From NCBI GenBank assembly GCA_963663775.1, contig OY760624.1, forward strand, positions 434,001 to 498,000: 64,000 nt of DNA, read 5' to 3'. The stretch comes from G963663775 sp963663775. Its GTDB lineage: Bacteria > Bacillota > Clostridia > Oscillospirales > Butyricicoccaceae. The notes beneath the pieces are model-generated. The model saw nothing but the letters and a program-made list of their open reading frames with translations, had not been told where the DNA came from and ran no database searches. Positions 45,250 to 53,811 of this stretch are shown here, piece by piece. Made by a program: the position numbers and the translations under genes. Every line of letters begins with the position of its first letter. The stretch's first letter is position 1.

Positions 45250-46001
45250 GCAAACACTCCTTTTTCGCTTCGATTTTGATATACTCCCAGTGGATAATAG
45301 GCTGCCATATGCTCCCGCAGCCAAGCAAGTGCCTCTGTCGGTGAAAGTCCCCAATTCGTGGGGCATGCTGAAAGCACCTCTATAATTGAAAATCCTTTTT
45401 GTTCCATTTGACAGCGAAATGCTTTTTCAATTGCCGCACGTGCCTTGCGGATATTTTCCACACAATCCACAGCCACCCGTTCTGCATACGCAACTCCCCG
45501 CAGGGTGGACAGCATCTCACAAACTGCAATGGGAAACCCTGCGGTTTTCACATCTCTGCCAAATGGCGTGGTTTGTGTCACCATGTGCGGCAAGGTCGTG
45601 GGTGCCATCTGCCCGCCTGTCATGCCATAAATGCCATTATTGATGAAAATAATGCTGATATTCTCGCCCCGTGTTGCAGCATGCACCGTTTCTGCCATGC
45701 CAATTGCGGCAAGGTCGCCATCTCCCTGATAGGTAAATACGACACGATGCGGCAAGGTTCGTTTGATACCTGTTGCAATGGCAGGCGCACGCCCATGCGC
45801 CGCCTCCACCATATCACACCCAAAGTAATCATATGCCATCACCGCACAGCCAACCGGCGCAATCCCAATGGTCTGCCCCGCAATCCCCAGCTTATCCATG
45901 GTTTGTGCCACCAGTTTATGCACAATGCCATGACTGCAGCCTGGGCAGTAATGGGTTGCCACATTGAGCAGTGCATGTGGTCTTTCATATACAATCGCCA
46001 T
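45246..46001 (-). CDS. 2-oxoacid:ferredoxin oxidoreductase beta subunit (TPP-binding)
   Basis: A 251-residue subunit that binds thiamine pyrophosphate. It has THYCPGCSHG, APVGCAVMAYDYF, the TPP motif QGDGDLAAIGMAE and FINNGIYGMTGGQMAPTT. The start overlaps the alpha subunit by 17 bases and has GAGAGGTG upstream. It probably oxidises branched-chain or other 2-oxoacids to acyl-CoA. Confidence 0.95.
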   Translation of the reverse strand: MAIVYERPHALLNVATHYCPGCSHGIVHKLVAQTMDKLGIAGQTIGIAPVGCAVMAYDYFGCDMVEAAHGRAPAIATGIKRTLPHRVVFTYQGDGDLAAIGMAETVHAATRGENISIIFINNGIYGMTGGQMAPTTLPHMVTQTTPFGRDVKTAGFPIAVCEMLSTLRGVAYAERVAVDCVENIRKARAAIEKAFRCQMEQKGFSIIEVLSACPTNWGLSPTEALAWLREHMAAYYPLGVYQNRSEKGVFA

Positions 46002-47070
46002 ATTGCACCTCTCCCGCCAGCTTTTTGATTTGCTCCAACACTTCGTTTGGGGTCGGAATCACCCCGCCCGTATGCCCGAAAAAGGACACTGGCACACGCC
46101 CTTCCACTGCCAATCGCACATCTTCTACCATCTGCCCCATGCTCATTTCCACGGACATAATCGCTTTGGCATGCGATGCGGCTCTGCAAATCGCCTCTTT
46201 GGGATAGGGCCATACGGTTTTGGGGCGAATCATCCCCGCACGAATCCCTTGTTTTCGTGCCGCTATGACCGCTTGCTGCACAATGCGTGCTGTTGCGCCA
46301 TATGCCACAAGCACATATGCCGCATCTTCCAGCATCAAAGATTCCCATTGTGTATGCTTTGCACAAACCGCCTGATAGCGCAAAAATCGACTTTGGATGC
46401 TTTTTTCCAAATCTTCCGGCTGTAATATCAGCGAATTGATAACATGGTGCGCTCGCTGATTTTCATGTCCCGTTGCCGCCCATGCATCCTTAGACACTTG
46501 TTTCACCGCCTGCTTCGGGAAAGATACCGGCTCCATCATTTGCCCCAAAATGCCGTCTGCCAAAATCATTGCAGGCATGCGATAGGCATCTGCCAACGCA
46601 AACCCCTCCCGCACCATATCTGCCATCTCCTGCACGGAGTTCGGCGTAAACACTAAAATATGCAAATCCCCATGCCCCGGCGCACGAGTTGCCTGCCAAT
46701 AATCCGCCTGCGATGGCTGTATGCCACCCAAGCCCGGACTGCCTCGCTGCACATTCACGAGCAAACAGGGCAAATCAGATGCCGCCAAATAGGAAATCCC
46801 TTCACTTTTCAGCGAAATCCCCGGAGAAGAGGAGGATGTCATTGCACGTGCACCAGCTGCCGCCGCACCATATACCATATGGATTGCCGCAATTTCAGAC
46901 TCCGCCTGCAAATAAGTACCGTGCACTTGCGGCATACGTTTTGCCATATAGGCGGCAATTTCGGTCTGCGGTGTAATTGGATAACCAAAGAAGCTGCGGC
47001 AGCCTGCCTGTATGGCGGCTTCTGCCATGGCTTCATTGCCCTTCATCAAAATCTTTTGGATACGCTCCAA
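45985..47070 (-). CDS. vorB: 2-oxoacid:ferredoxin oxidoreductase alpha subunit (VorB-like)
   Basis: A 361-residue alpha subunit. The pyrimidine-binding domain has MKGNEAMAEAAIQAGCRSFF, GYPITPQTEIAAYMA and TSSSSPGISLKSEGISYLA; the transketolase C-terminal domain follows from about residue 245. The TTG start at 47070 follows AAAGGGTG by 7 bases. The four-subunit layout (delta, alpha, beta, gamma) and this alpha type point to 2-ketoisovalerate or 2-oxoglutarate oxidoreductase; the exact substrate is not provable from sequence. Confidence 0.93.
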   Translation of the reverse strand: MERIQKILMKGNEAMAEAAIQAGCRSFFGYPITPQTEIAAYMAKRMPQVHGTYLQAESEIAAIHMVYGAAAAGARAMTSSSSPGISLKSEGISYLAASDLPCLLVNVQRGSPGLGGIQPSQADYWQATRAPGHGDLHILVFTPNSVQEMADMVREGFALADAYRMPAMILADGILGQMMEPVSFPKQAVKQVSKDAWAATGHENQRAHHVINSLILQPEDLEKSIQSRFLRYQAVCAKHTQWESLMLEDAAYVLVAYGATARIVQQAVIAARKQGIRAGMIRPKTVWPYPKEAICRAASHAKAIMSVEMSMGQMVEDVRLAVEGRVPVSFFGHTGGVIPTPNEVLEQIKKLAGEVQYGDCI

Positions 47071-47084
47071 CGTGTTTCACCCTT

Positions 47085-47300
47085 TCACACCGATTCTTTT
47101 TGAATGGTAATCGCACAATCCGGACATATTTCTGCACACATGGCACAGCCAACACACGCCGCCCCATCTTGCAGATATGCAGGATGATAGCCTTTTTGGT
47201 TGAGCCGACTGCGCTCCATGGCAAGAAGGTGCTTCGGACAAACCGATACACACAGTGCACAGCCCTTACAAGCTTCCGCATCAATTGTAGTTTCTACCAT
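47085..47300 (-). CDS. 2-oxoacid:ferredoxin oxidoreductase delta subunit (2x[4Fe-4S])
   Basis: A 71-residue ferredoxin-like subunit with two cluster motifs, CKGCALCVSVCP and CVGCAMCAEICP. It carries electrons from the TPP site to ferredoxin. AAGGAAA lies before the ATG at 47300. It starts 21 bases after the ATPase gene and ends 14 bases before the alpha subunit. Confidence 0.95.
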   Translation of the reverse strand: MVETTIDAEACKGCALCVSVCPKHLLAMERSRLNQKGYHPAYLQDGAACVGCAMCAEICPDCAITIQKESV

Positions 47301-47321
47301 TGTTTTCCTTCTTTCCAACGA

Positions 47322-48011
47322 TTATGCCCTTTGCACTTCCCATGGTTTTCGAAGATATACCGACAGTGCGTACAGAGTTTCCTGCGGTATACGCATTTGC
47401 AGTGCTTCTTGCAATCGCATCTCCACCGCTGCAAACCGCAAGGGAATGCCTGCCTGCTGTGCGATTTTTTGCGCCCAAACATGGGTATTTGCAACGGTGG
47501 CTGCCGTGGTTTGCTCCCCTAAATGGGAACAGTTTACAATTCCTGTTGCAGAAAGCCGTGCCACTGCCTCCACCGCCTGCAATCCTGCCATAACTTCCGC
47601 CGCACCCTGTGTCAAATACCGATAGCGGTTGACAACACACAGCAAATCATATGCCTGCGCTTCGCACAGAACCGTGTAATACTGCCCCAATGCAACTGCT
47701 CCCGCCGCATCGCCTCCCACATCAATGATGACACTGCCGCCATCCTGCAAGACCGCCCGCAGTCGTCCGCTGCAGGATGGAATGTCCAAATTGGTGCCTG
47801 CATAGCATGGTGCAACCAATTCCACGCCCGATGCCCGCAAGAACATTTCTGCATCTGCACTGCGAAAATAAGGATTTACAATGTCCAAATCTGCCAAAAC
47901 CACCCGTTCTTCGCTTTTTGCTCGTTGGATTGCCAGATTCAGTGCCAACGTGGTTTTGCCGCTTCCATAATGCCCCGTAATGAGTACAATCCGCTTTAAG
48001 CCATCCTGCAT
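47322..48011 (-). CDS. P-loop ATPase of the SIMIBI/ParA-like type
   Basis: A 229-residue ATPase with Walker A GHYGSGKTTLALNLA, the switch block VVLADLDIVNPYFRSAD and a DVGGDAAG Walker B-like strand. No metal-binding Cys pair is obvious, so a simple Fe-S scaffold role is not supported. Its place immediately before the ferredoxin subunit suggests a role in assembly or regulation of the oxidoreductase. The start at 48011 has GAGGTG upstream; an in-frame ATG at 48038 lacks one. Confidence 0.8.
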   Translation of the reverse strand: MQDGLKRIVLITGHYGSGKTTLALNLAIQRAKSEERVVLADLDIVNPYFRSADAEMFLRASGVELVAPCYAGTNLDIPSCSGRLRAVLQDGGSVIIDVGGDAAGAVALGQYYTVLCEAQAYDLLCVVNRYRYLTQGAAEVMAGLQAVEAVARLSATGIVNCSHLGEQTTAATVANTHVWAQKIAQQAGIPLRFAAVEMRLQEALQMRIPQETLYALSVYLRKPWEVQRA

Positions 48012-48056
48012 TTTGTTCACCTCACGCAAGGATAGCATTGCCCAACGACTTCCGTT

Positions 48057-48428
48057 TTATTCCTGCTTCTTTGGCTTTGCGGCTGTGCAGAACACTTCTT
48101 TGCTGCCCACATACAACAGCACGATACCAAAGGCACGCCGCAGCCACACTACCTCGATCTGTGCCGCAAAAACCGCCGCTGTGACAGCCATCGGTATGCC
48201 TGCCGCCATACACCATAGCACCGCTTTCGGCTGCACCAATTTCTGCTTGAGATGTCCCCATAATGCCATCGGTGCACAGCAAAGAAAATACACCAAATTC
48301 AATCCTGCGGCTTCCCACTGCCCCAACCCACTGACCTGTGTCAGCCACAAAATCAATAACGACCCTCCGCCAATACCAAAGCCGGACAGCATGCCCGCCA
48401 AGCAACCCACCAACGCATTTCCCACCAT
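48057..48428 (-). CDS. TauE/SafE transporter half-protein (second)
   Basis: A 123-residue membrane protein with about four hydrophobic segments, matching one of the two repeats of TauE/SafE (TSUP) carriers: GCLAGMLSGFGIGGGSLLIL at the N terminus. Full carriers are about 250 residues. AAGGAG lies 7 bases before the ATG. It lies 11 bases after the other half, so the two probably pair in the membrane. TSUP members move sulfite, sulfonates or carboxylates; the substrate here is unknown. Confidence 0.8.
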   Translation of the reverse strand: MVGNALVGCLAGMLSGFGIGGGSLLILWLTQVSGLGQWEAAGLNLVYFLCCAPMALWGHLKQKLVQPKAVLWCMAAGIPMAVTAAVFAAQIEVVWLRRAFGIVLLYVGSKEVFCTAAKPKKQE

Positions 48429-48439
48429 GTTGCATCTCC

Positions 48440-48793
48440 TTACAGCAGTGCACGAATCCCACCATATAAAATCAAGATGCCAAAACTGCGCCGCAAAATT
48501 ATCAGCGGTATTTTACGAAAAATCCGCCCTGCCACCATCCCGCCAACCACACCCCCTAGTAAAAAGGGCAAGGCAAACGGTACATCCACCGCACCGCTTC
48601 TAAAATACATCCCTGCCGAGAATAGAGAAAGCGGCAGCATAATCGCCACCGATGTTGGGAAGGTTTTTCGAGGCTCCAGTGCAGTCCACTTCGTTAATAA
48701 GGGCACCAAAATCAGCCCTCCGCCCGCACCCAAGAAGCCATTCAAAGTGCCCGCCAGTGCCCCCATTATCAGATATTTCACGGTTTGACGCAT
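48440..48793 (-). CDS. TauE/SafE transporter half-protein (first)
   Basis: A 117-residue membrane protein homologous to the other TSUP half: GALAGTLNGFLGAGGGLILV at the N terminus, then RKTFPTSVAIMLPLSLFSAG and LGGVVGGMVAGRIFRKIP. GGAG lies 8 bases before the ATG at 48793 (an adjacent TTG at 48796 is possible). First gene of the seven-gene cluster. No clear promoter was found upstream. Confidence 0.82.
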   Translation of the reverse strand: MRQTVKYLIMGALAGTLNGFLGAGGGLILVPLLTKWTALEPRKTFPTSVAIMLPLSLFSAGMYFRSGAVDVPFALPFLLGGVVGGMVAGRIFRKIPLIILRRSFGILILYGGIRALL

Positions 48794-48868
48794 CAAAAAC
48801 GCTCCTTCCCCTGCCAGTATGCGCCAAGCACGGAAAGTCTATGCGGTTTGTCCTGTATTTTCCCATGA

Positions 48869-48903
48869 AAAAAGCGACAGATGAAACTCATCTGTCGCTT
48901 TTT
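48869..48903 (-). terminator. lipoprotein gene terminator
   Basis: A 16-bp perfect stem AAAAAGCGACAGATGA/TCATCTGTCGCTTTTT with a 3-base loop. Confidence 0.93.
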
Positions 48904-48926
48904 AGGATATAGGTAATGGTTGTCGC

Positions 48927-49313
48927 TTACTGTGCAGCAGGTGCATCTGTCGGCGCACCCTCTGGAGCATCGCCTGGATCGCCTGCCGGAGCACCCTCCG
49001 GAGCATCACCTAGAGCGCCTGCTGGTGCACCTTCCGGAGCGGCCTTGTCCTCTGCCGGAGCGGTGGCATCATCTGTTGCTGCTGCATCGTCTGCCGGTGC
49101 TGTCGTATCATCCGCAGAAGCCGCCGCATCGTCTGTTGCCGCTGTGTCTGTGGTCGCCGCTGCATCATCCGCCGGAGCGGCCGCATCCGTTGCTGCTGTG
49201 TCTGTGGTTGCTGCTGCGTCTGTCGTATTGCTGCTGCCGCATGCAGTCATTGCAAATGCCATTGCTGCGACCATAAATGCCGCAAAAACTCGCTTCAACA
49301 TACTCTTTTTCAT
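48927..49313 (-). CDS. low-complexity Ala/Asp/Thr-rich lipoprotein
   Basis: A 128-residue secreted lipoprotein of unknown function. A signal peptide (MKKSMLKRVFAAFMVAAMAF) ends in the lipobox MTAC with lipidated Cys25. The rest is a repeat of Ala, Asp and Thr (AATDDAAAS type) that changes at about residue 92 to a Gly-Ala-Pro-Glu repeat (GDAPEGAPAG). No catalytic fold is likely; it may be a surface stalk or spacer. AGAGG lies 7 bases before the ATG at 49313. Own promoter and terminator. Confidence 0.8.
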   Translation of the reverse strand: MKKSMLKRVFAAFMVAAMAFAMTACGSSNTTDAAATTDTAATDAAAPADDAAATTDTAATDDAAASADDTTAPADDAAATDDATAPAEDKAAPEGAPAGALGDAPEGAPAGDPGDAPEGAPTDAPAAQ

Positions 49314-49386
49314 AACTTTTCCTCTTTTCAATCAAAAAAGTGTTTTCGGATTCGATAGCAATAATTTCCTACCGAACTTCCTAGTC

Positions 49387-49415
49387 AGTATAGCAAAGTT
49401 ATCAAGAGAATGCAA
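49387..49415 (-). promoter_or_regulatory. lipoprotein gene promoter
   Basis: Minus-strand TTGCAT (49410-49415), 17 bases, TATACT (49387-49392). Confidence 0.78.
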
Positions 49416-49534
49416 AGGATTTCCCGTGAAATTTTGATGTTTTTTCACAGTTTTATTTGTGTATTATTGGTTAACTTTCACAATCAATTGCAAAATATCT
49501 GCAAAATATACACAAATTTCGATAAAACAGGGTT

Positions 49535-50656
49535 TTATTTCGTCGCCCAAATACCGGTTGCGCAAGCCGTTAAATAGGCATTGATGAACCCATCAATGTC
49601 ACCGTCCATCACAGCGTTGATATTGCTGCTTTCAAAGGCAGTGCGGGTGTCTTTTGCCAAGGTATACGGCATAAAAACGTACGAGCGAATCTGGCTGCCC
49701 CATTCAATTTTCTTCTGGTCGCCTTTAATGTCTGAGATTTTATCCAGATGTTCCCGTTCCTTGATTTCCACCAGCTTGGAGCGCAGCATTTTCATACAGT
49801 TTTCCTTGTTCTGGAACTGCGATCGTTCGGTCTGACACGCCACCACAATGCCGGTCGGCAAATGGGTCAAACGCACGGCGGAAGAGGTCTTATTGATGTG
49901 CTGACCGCCTGCACCGGATGCGCGATACACCTGCATTTCCACATCCTCAGGACGAATCTCCACCTCCACATCATCCGGAATTTCCGGAATGACTTCAATG
50001 GCAGAGAACGAAGTATGTCTTCGACCGGAGGAGTCAAACGGCGAAATCCGCACCAACCGATGCACGCCGGATTCACTCTTCAAAAATCCATAGGCATTTT
50101 CGCCCTCAATCAAAATTTCTGCCGACTTCAGCCCCGCTTCATCGCCGTCAAGATAATCCATAATCTTATATTTGAAACCGTGCCGTTCTGCCCATCTGGT
50201 ATACATACGATACAGCATTTCGCACCAATCCTGCGCCTCTGTGCCCCCTGCTCCTGCATGGAAGGACATAATCACATTATTTTTGTCGTATTCCCCTGTC
50301 AGCAGTGTGCTCAGCTTTTGGGTGGAAATGCCTTCTTCCAGCTGCAGAAAGCCATTTTTGAGTTCTTCCAGCATGGATTCATCGTTTTCTTCCAGTGCGA
50401 TTTCGCACAGCGTCAGCAAATCCTCCTGTTGTGTATAAACCTCTTGGAAATTTTCTATTTTCGCCTTCAGTGCACCCATCCGTGATACCACTTTTTGCGA
50501 TTCCTCTGGGTCATCCCAAAATCCCGGCTGTGCCGCTTTCATTTCCAATTCTTCCACTTCACGTGCCGCCGTGTCCAGCCCCAGCCCGGAACGAAGTTCT
50601 TCCAGCGCAGGTTTCAGCGCGTTCAGCTTTGATTTGTATTCTTCAAATTGCAGCAT
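49535..50656 (-). CDS. prfB: peptide chain release factor 2
   Basis: A 373-residue RF2 that ends translation at UGA and UAA. It has the SPF tripeptide in RISPFDSSGRRHTSF and the catalytic GGQ in RASGAGGQHINKTSSAV. The whole protein is read in one frame from the ATG; the N-terminal RSGLGLDTAA region, where most RF2 genes carry an in-frame UGA and a +1 frameshift, is continuous. AGGAGAG precedes the ATG. It is divergent from secA. Confidence 0.97.
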   Translation of the reverse strand: MLQFEEYKSKLNALKPALEELRSGLGLDTAAREVEELEMKAAQPGFWDDPEESQKVVSRMGALKAKIENFQEVYTQQEDLLTLCEIALEENDESMLEELKNGFLQLEEGISTQKLSTLLTGEYDKNNVIMSFHAGAGGTEAQDWCEMLYRMYTRWAERHGFKYKIMDYLDGDEAGLKSAEILIEGENAYGFLKSESGVHRLVRISPFDSSGRRHTSFSAIEVIPEIPDDVEVEIRPEDVEMQVYRASGAGGQHINKTSSAVRLTHLPTGIVVACQTERSQFQNKENCMKMLRSKLVEIKEREHLDKISDIKGDQKKIEWGSQIRSYVFMPYTLAKDTRTAFESSNINAVMDGDIDGFINAYLTACATGIWATK

Positions 50657-50792
50657 ATATTTTGTCTCTCCTATTTAAAAATCCTTTTTTTCGTATCATT
50701 TCGCATGGTATCTATAGTATAATGCATAGCAAGGGAAATTGTAAAGGAAATTTGAAATTTTGAAACTTTTAGTTTTGTATTTGCACGCATTG

Positions 50793-50801
50793 TGCTATAA
50801 T
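50793..50801 (+). promoter_or_regulatory. secA promoter (extended -10)
   Basis: TGCTATAAT forms an extended -10 (TATAAT at 50796-50801). No strong -35 is seen. It gives a leader of about 187 bases before secA. Confidence 0.6.
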
Positions 50802-50819
50802 AAGAAACAGATTGACTGT

Positions 50820-51002
50820 ATGTGCCCGCAGAACGGGCAGCATATCAGGCGTCGTTTGCAGAATCTTCCCACGAAAACCATGCTTGCGTCAACTATCTTG
50901 CCATTGGTGCAGATACCTGTCTTGGCTGCACTTTTCGCCATGAAGAAAACTGGTTTTCACACGTTTATATATCATATCAGGAGAGACAAAATTTATGGCT
51001 AA
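50820..51002 (+). CDS. possible 60-residue leader peptide overlapping secA
   Basis: An ATG about a dozen bases after the predicted transcription start opens 60 codons that end in TAA 8 bases inside secA. The peptide is basic at the front (HIRRRLQNLPTKT), then has about 21 mostly hydrophobic residues (MLASTILPLVQIPVLAALFA), then a basic tail (KKTGFHTFIYHIRRDKIYG). No good RBS precedes the ATG, and a second frame is also open here, so it may be chance. A 6-bp hairpin TGCCCG/CGGGCA lies at 50823-50839. Confidence 0.3.
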   Translation: MCPQNGQHIRRRLQNLPTKTMLASTILPLVQIPVLAALFAMKKTGFHTFIYHIRRDKIYG

Positions 51003-53736
51003 GCTTATTGAAAAAATCTTTGGCACCTATTCCAGCCGTGAACTCAAGCGCATCAATCCCCTTGCGGACCAGATTGATGCCTTGGAAGAAACATACAAAA
51101 ACCTTTCTGAACAGGAACTTCGCGGAAAAACCGAACAGTTCAAAAAGCGTTTTCAAGAGGGCGAATCCCTAGATGACCTTTTGCCGGAAGCCTTTGCCAC
51201 CGTTCGAGAAGCGGCATGGCGTGTTTTGGGCATGCGGCATTATCGTGTGCAGCTGATTGGCGGCATCATCCTGCATCAGGGGCGCATTGCCGAAATGAAA
51301 ACCGGTGAAGGCAAAACGCTCGTTGCAACCCTTCCTGCGTATCTCAACGCCCTCACTGGCAACGGCGTACACATTGTCACCGTCAACGATTATCTTGCCA
51401 AGCGTGACTCTGAGATGATGGGCAAGGTCTATCGTTATCTTGGTCTGTCCACAGGTCTTATCATTCACGAGATTCCGCCGAAAGAACGTCCTGCTATGTA
51501 TGGCGCCGACATCACCTACGGCACCAACAACGAGTTTGGCTTTGATTATCTGCGTGACAACATGGCAATTTATAAAAACGCTATGGTGCAGCGTGGGCAT
51601 TCTTTTGCCATCGTCGACGAAGTGGACTCCATTTTAATAGACGAAGCACGTACACCGCTGATTATCTCTGGTCAAGGTGACAAATCCACCGAATTATATG
51701 CCATTGCGAATCATTTTGCCAAGCAGCTCAAGCAACTACGTGTCAAAGAAGTCGATGCAAAGGAAGCGCAGGACGAAATCGATGCCGATTACATCGTCGA
51801 TGAAAAGGCACGCACCGCAACCTTGACGCCAAAGGGTCAAGAACGTGCAGAAACCTACTTTAAGGTCGAAAACCTGTCTGACCCAGACAACAGTACCCTG
51901 CTGCACCACATCAACCAAGCCATTAAAGCAAACGGCATCATGCAGCGAGATGTGGACTATGTTGTGCGAGATGGTCAGGTCATCATCGTGGATGAATTTA
52001 CCGGTCGTTTGATGTTCGGTCGCCGCTATAACGAAGGTCTGCATCAGGCGATTGAAGCCAAGGAAGGCGTCAAGGTCGAGCACGAAAGCAAAACCTTGGC
52101 AACCATCACCTTCCAAAACTACTTCCGTCTATACGGCAAGCTGTCCGGCATGACGGGTACCGCAAAGACTGAGGAAGAAGAATTTCGCCACATTTATAAG
52201 CTGGATGTTATTGAAATCCCGACCAATAAGCCGATTGCCCGAAAAGACAATCCGGATGCGGTTTATAAGAATGAGAACGGCAAGTTGAACGCAACGCTGC
52301 GCAAAATCGAAGAATGCAATGCCAAGGGACAGCCGATTTTGGTGGGCACCGTATCCATTGAAAAATCCGAACTCCTCTCCAAGGAGCTCAAACGCCGTGG
52401 CATCAAGCACACGGTTTTGAACGCAAAATATCATGAAAAAGAAGCTGACATCATCGCACAGGCGGGTAAATTCGGCGCAGTCACCATTGCAACCAACATG
52501 GCAGGCCGTGGTACGGATATTATGCTGGGCGGCAACGCAGAGCAGCTTGCAAAGGATGCCCTGCGCAAAGCAGAGTATTCCGATGACTTGATTATCGAAT
52601 CCAACGGACACAGCGAAACCGACAACGAAGAAATTCTGGCGATTCGTGCGGAATATGAGCGGTATTATCAATCCTTTAAAACCGAAATTGCGGCGGATGC
52701 TGAAAAAGTACGTGCTGCGGGCGGTCTGTATATCTTAGGCACCGAGCGCCACGAGTCCCGCCGCATTGATAACCAGTTGCGTGGTCGTGCAGGTCGTCAG
52801 GGTGACCCGGGTGAATCCAGCTTCTATCTGTCTTTGGAAGACGATTTGATGCGCCTATTTGGTTCCGAACGCATCCAGAACATGATGGAAACGCTCGGTT
52901 TGGAAGATGATGAGCCAATCGACCAGAAAATTTTGTCCGGTGCTATTGAATCAGCACAGAAAAAGGTCGAAAGCCGTAACTTCAGCATTCGTAAAAGCGT
53001 CTTGGAATACGATGATGTCATGAACAAACAGCGTGAAATCATCTATAGCCAGCGTTTAAAGGTGCTATCTGGAGAAGACATCAAAAGCAGCATTCTCAGC
53101 ATGGTGGATGATACCGTTGACCGTGCGGTTGACCGTGCCGTTGGCGAACTGCACGTCATCACCCCTGAAATGCTCGACCAAATCCGCAATCATTTCTTGG
53201 GCATCTGCTTGACACCTGAAGATTTACAGTACACGCCAGACGAATGTGACGACCTTTCCTCTGACCGCATTAAAAATCTGCTGCAGGATTTGGCGCACGA
53301 ACGCTATGAATTGAAGGAACAGGAAATGACCTCTCCCATCATGCGTGAAGTGGAGCGCATGATTCTCCTGCGTAATGTTGACCAGAAGTGGATGGACCAC
53401 ATTGACGCCATGCAGGAACTGCGCAACGGCATTGGCTTACGTGCCTATGGACAGCATGACCCTGTCATTGAATACAAGCGTGAAGGCTTTGATATGTTCG
53501 ATGCCATGATTGATGCCATCCGTGAAGACACCGTACGCACCATCTATACCGTGCGTTTGCAGCGCATGGAGCCACCCAAGAGAGAGCAGGTTGCCAAAGA
53601 AACTGCTGCTGTCGGTGCAGACGATGGTTCTTTGACCAAACAGCCTGTCAAGGCAGGTCAAAAAGTTGGTATGAATGACCCTTGTCCCTGCGGAAGTGGT
53701 AAAAAATATAAAAAATGCTGCTATCTCAAGCAGTAA
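50995..53736 (+). CDS. secA: preprotein translocase ATPase SecA
   Basis: A 913-residue motor that drives unfolded preproteins through SecYEG. It has Walker A MKTGEGKTLVATLPAYLNAL, DEAD-type SFAIVDEVDSILIDEARTP, the preprotein cross-linking domain, motif TNMAGRGTDIMLGGNA, the arginine-finger block GRAGRQGDPGESSFYLS and a C-terminal SEC-C zinc motif DPCPCGSGKKYKKCC. CAGGAGAG precedes the ATG. No hpf gene lies upstream, unlike in many Firmicutes. Confidence 0.98.
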   Translation: MAKLIEKIFGTYSSRELKRINPLADQIDALEETYKNLSEQELRGKTEQFKKRFQEGESLDDLLPEAFATVREAAWRVLGMRHYRVQLIGGIILHQGRIAEMKTGEGKTLVATLPAYLNALTGNGVHIVTVNDYLAKRDSEMMGKVYRYLGLSTGLIIHEIPPKERPAMYGADITYGTNNEFGFDYLRDNMAIYKNAMVQRGHSFAIVDEVDSILIDEARTPLIISGQGDKSTELYAIANHFAKQLKQLRVKEVDAKEAQDEIDADYIVDEKARTATLTPKGQERAETYFKVENLSDPDNSTLLHHINQAIKANGIMQRDVDYVVRDGQVIIVDEFTGRLMFGRRYNEGLHQAIEAKEGVKVEHESKTLATITFQNYFRLYGKLSGMTGTAKTEEEEFRHIYKLDVIEIPTNKPIARKDNPDAVYKNENGKLNATLRKIEECNAKGQPILVGTVSIEKSELLSKELKRRGIKHTVLNAKYHEKEADIIAQAGKFGAVTIATNMAGRGTDIMLGGNAEQLAKDALRKAEYSDDLIIESNGHSETDNEEILAIRAEYERYYQSFKTEIAADAEKVRAAGGLYILGTERHESRRIDNQLRGRAGRQGDPGESSFYLSLEDDLMRLFGSERIQNMMETLGLEDDEPIDQKILSGAIESAQKKVESRNFSIRKSVLEYDDVMNKQREIIYSQRLKVLSGEDIKSSILSMVDDTVDRAVDRAVGELHVITPEMLDQIRNHFLGICLTPEDLQYTPDECDDLSSDRIKNLLQDLAHERYELKEQEMTSPIMREVERMILLRNVDQKWMDHIDAMQELRNGIGLRAYGQHDPVIEYKREGFDMFDAMIDAIREDTVRTIYTVRLQRMEPPKREQVAKETAAVGADDGSLTKQPVKAGQKVGMNDPCPCGSGKKYKKCCYLKQ

Positions 53737-53748
53737 TGCCCCATATAC

Positions 53749-53791
53749 AAATCCCCCGCTTTTGCAGAAATTGTGCAAAAGCGGGGGATTT
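53749..53791 (+). terminator. secA terminator
   Basis: An 18-bp perfect stem AAATCCCCCGCTTTTGCA with its complement and a 7-base loop. The T tract after it is short (TTTGTTG), but stem stability is high. It also faces the end of ohrR. Confidence 0.8.
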
Positions 53792-53811
53792 GTTGATTGC
53801 AGCGCACCGCA

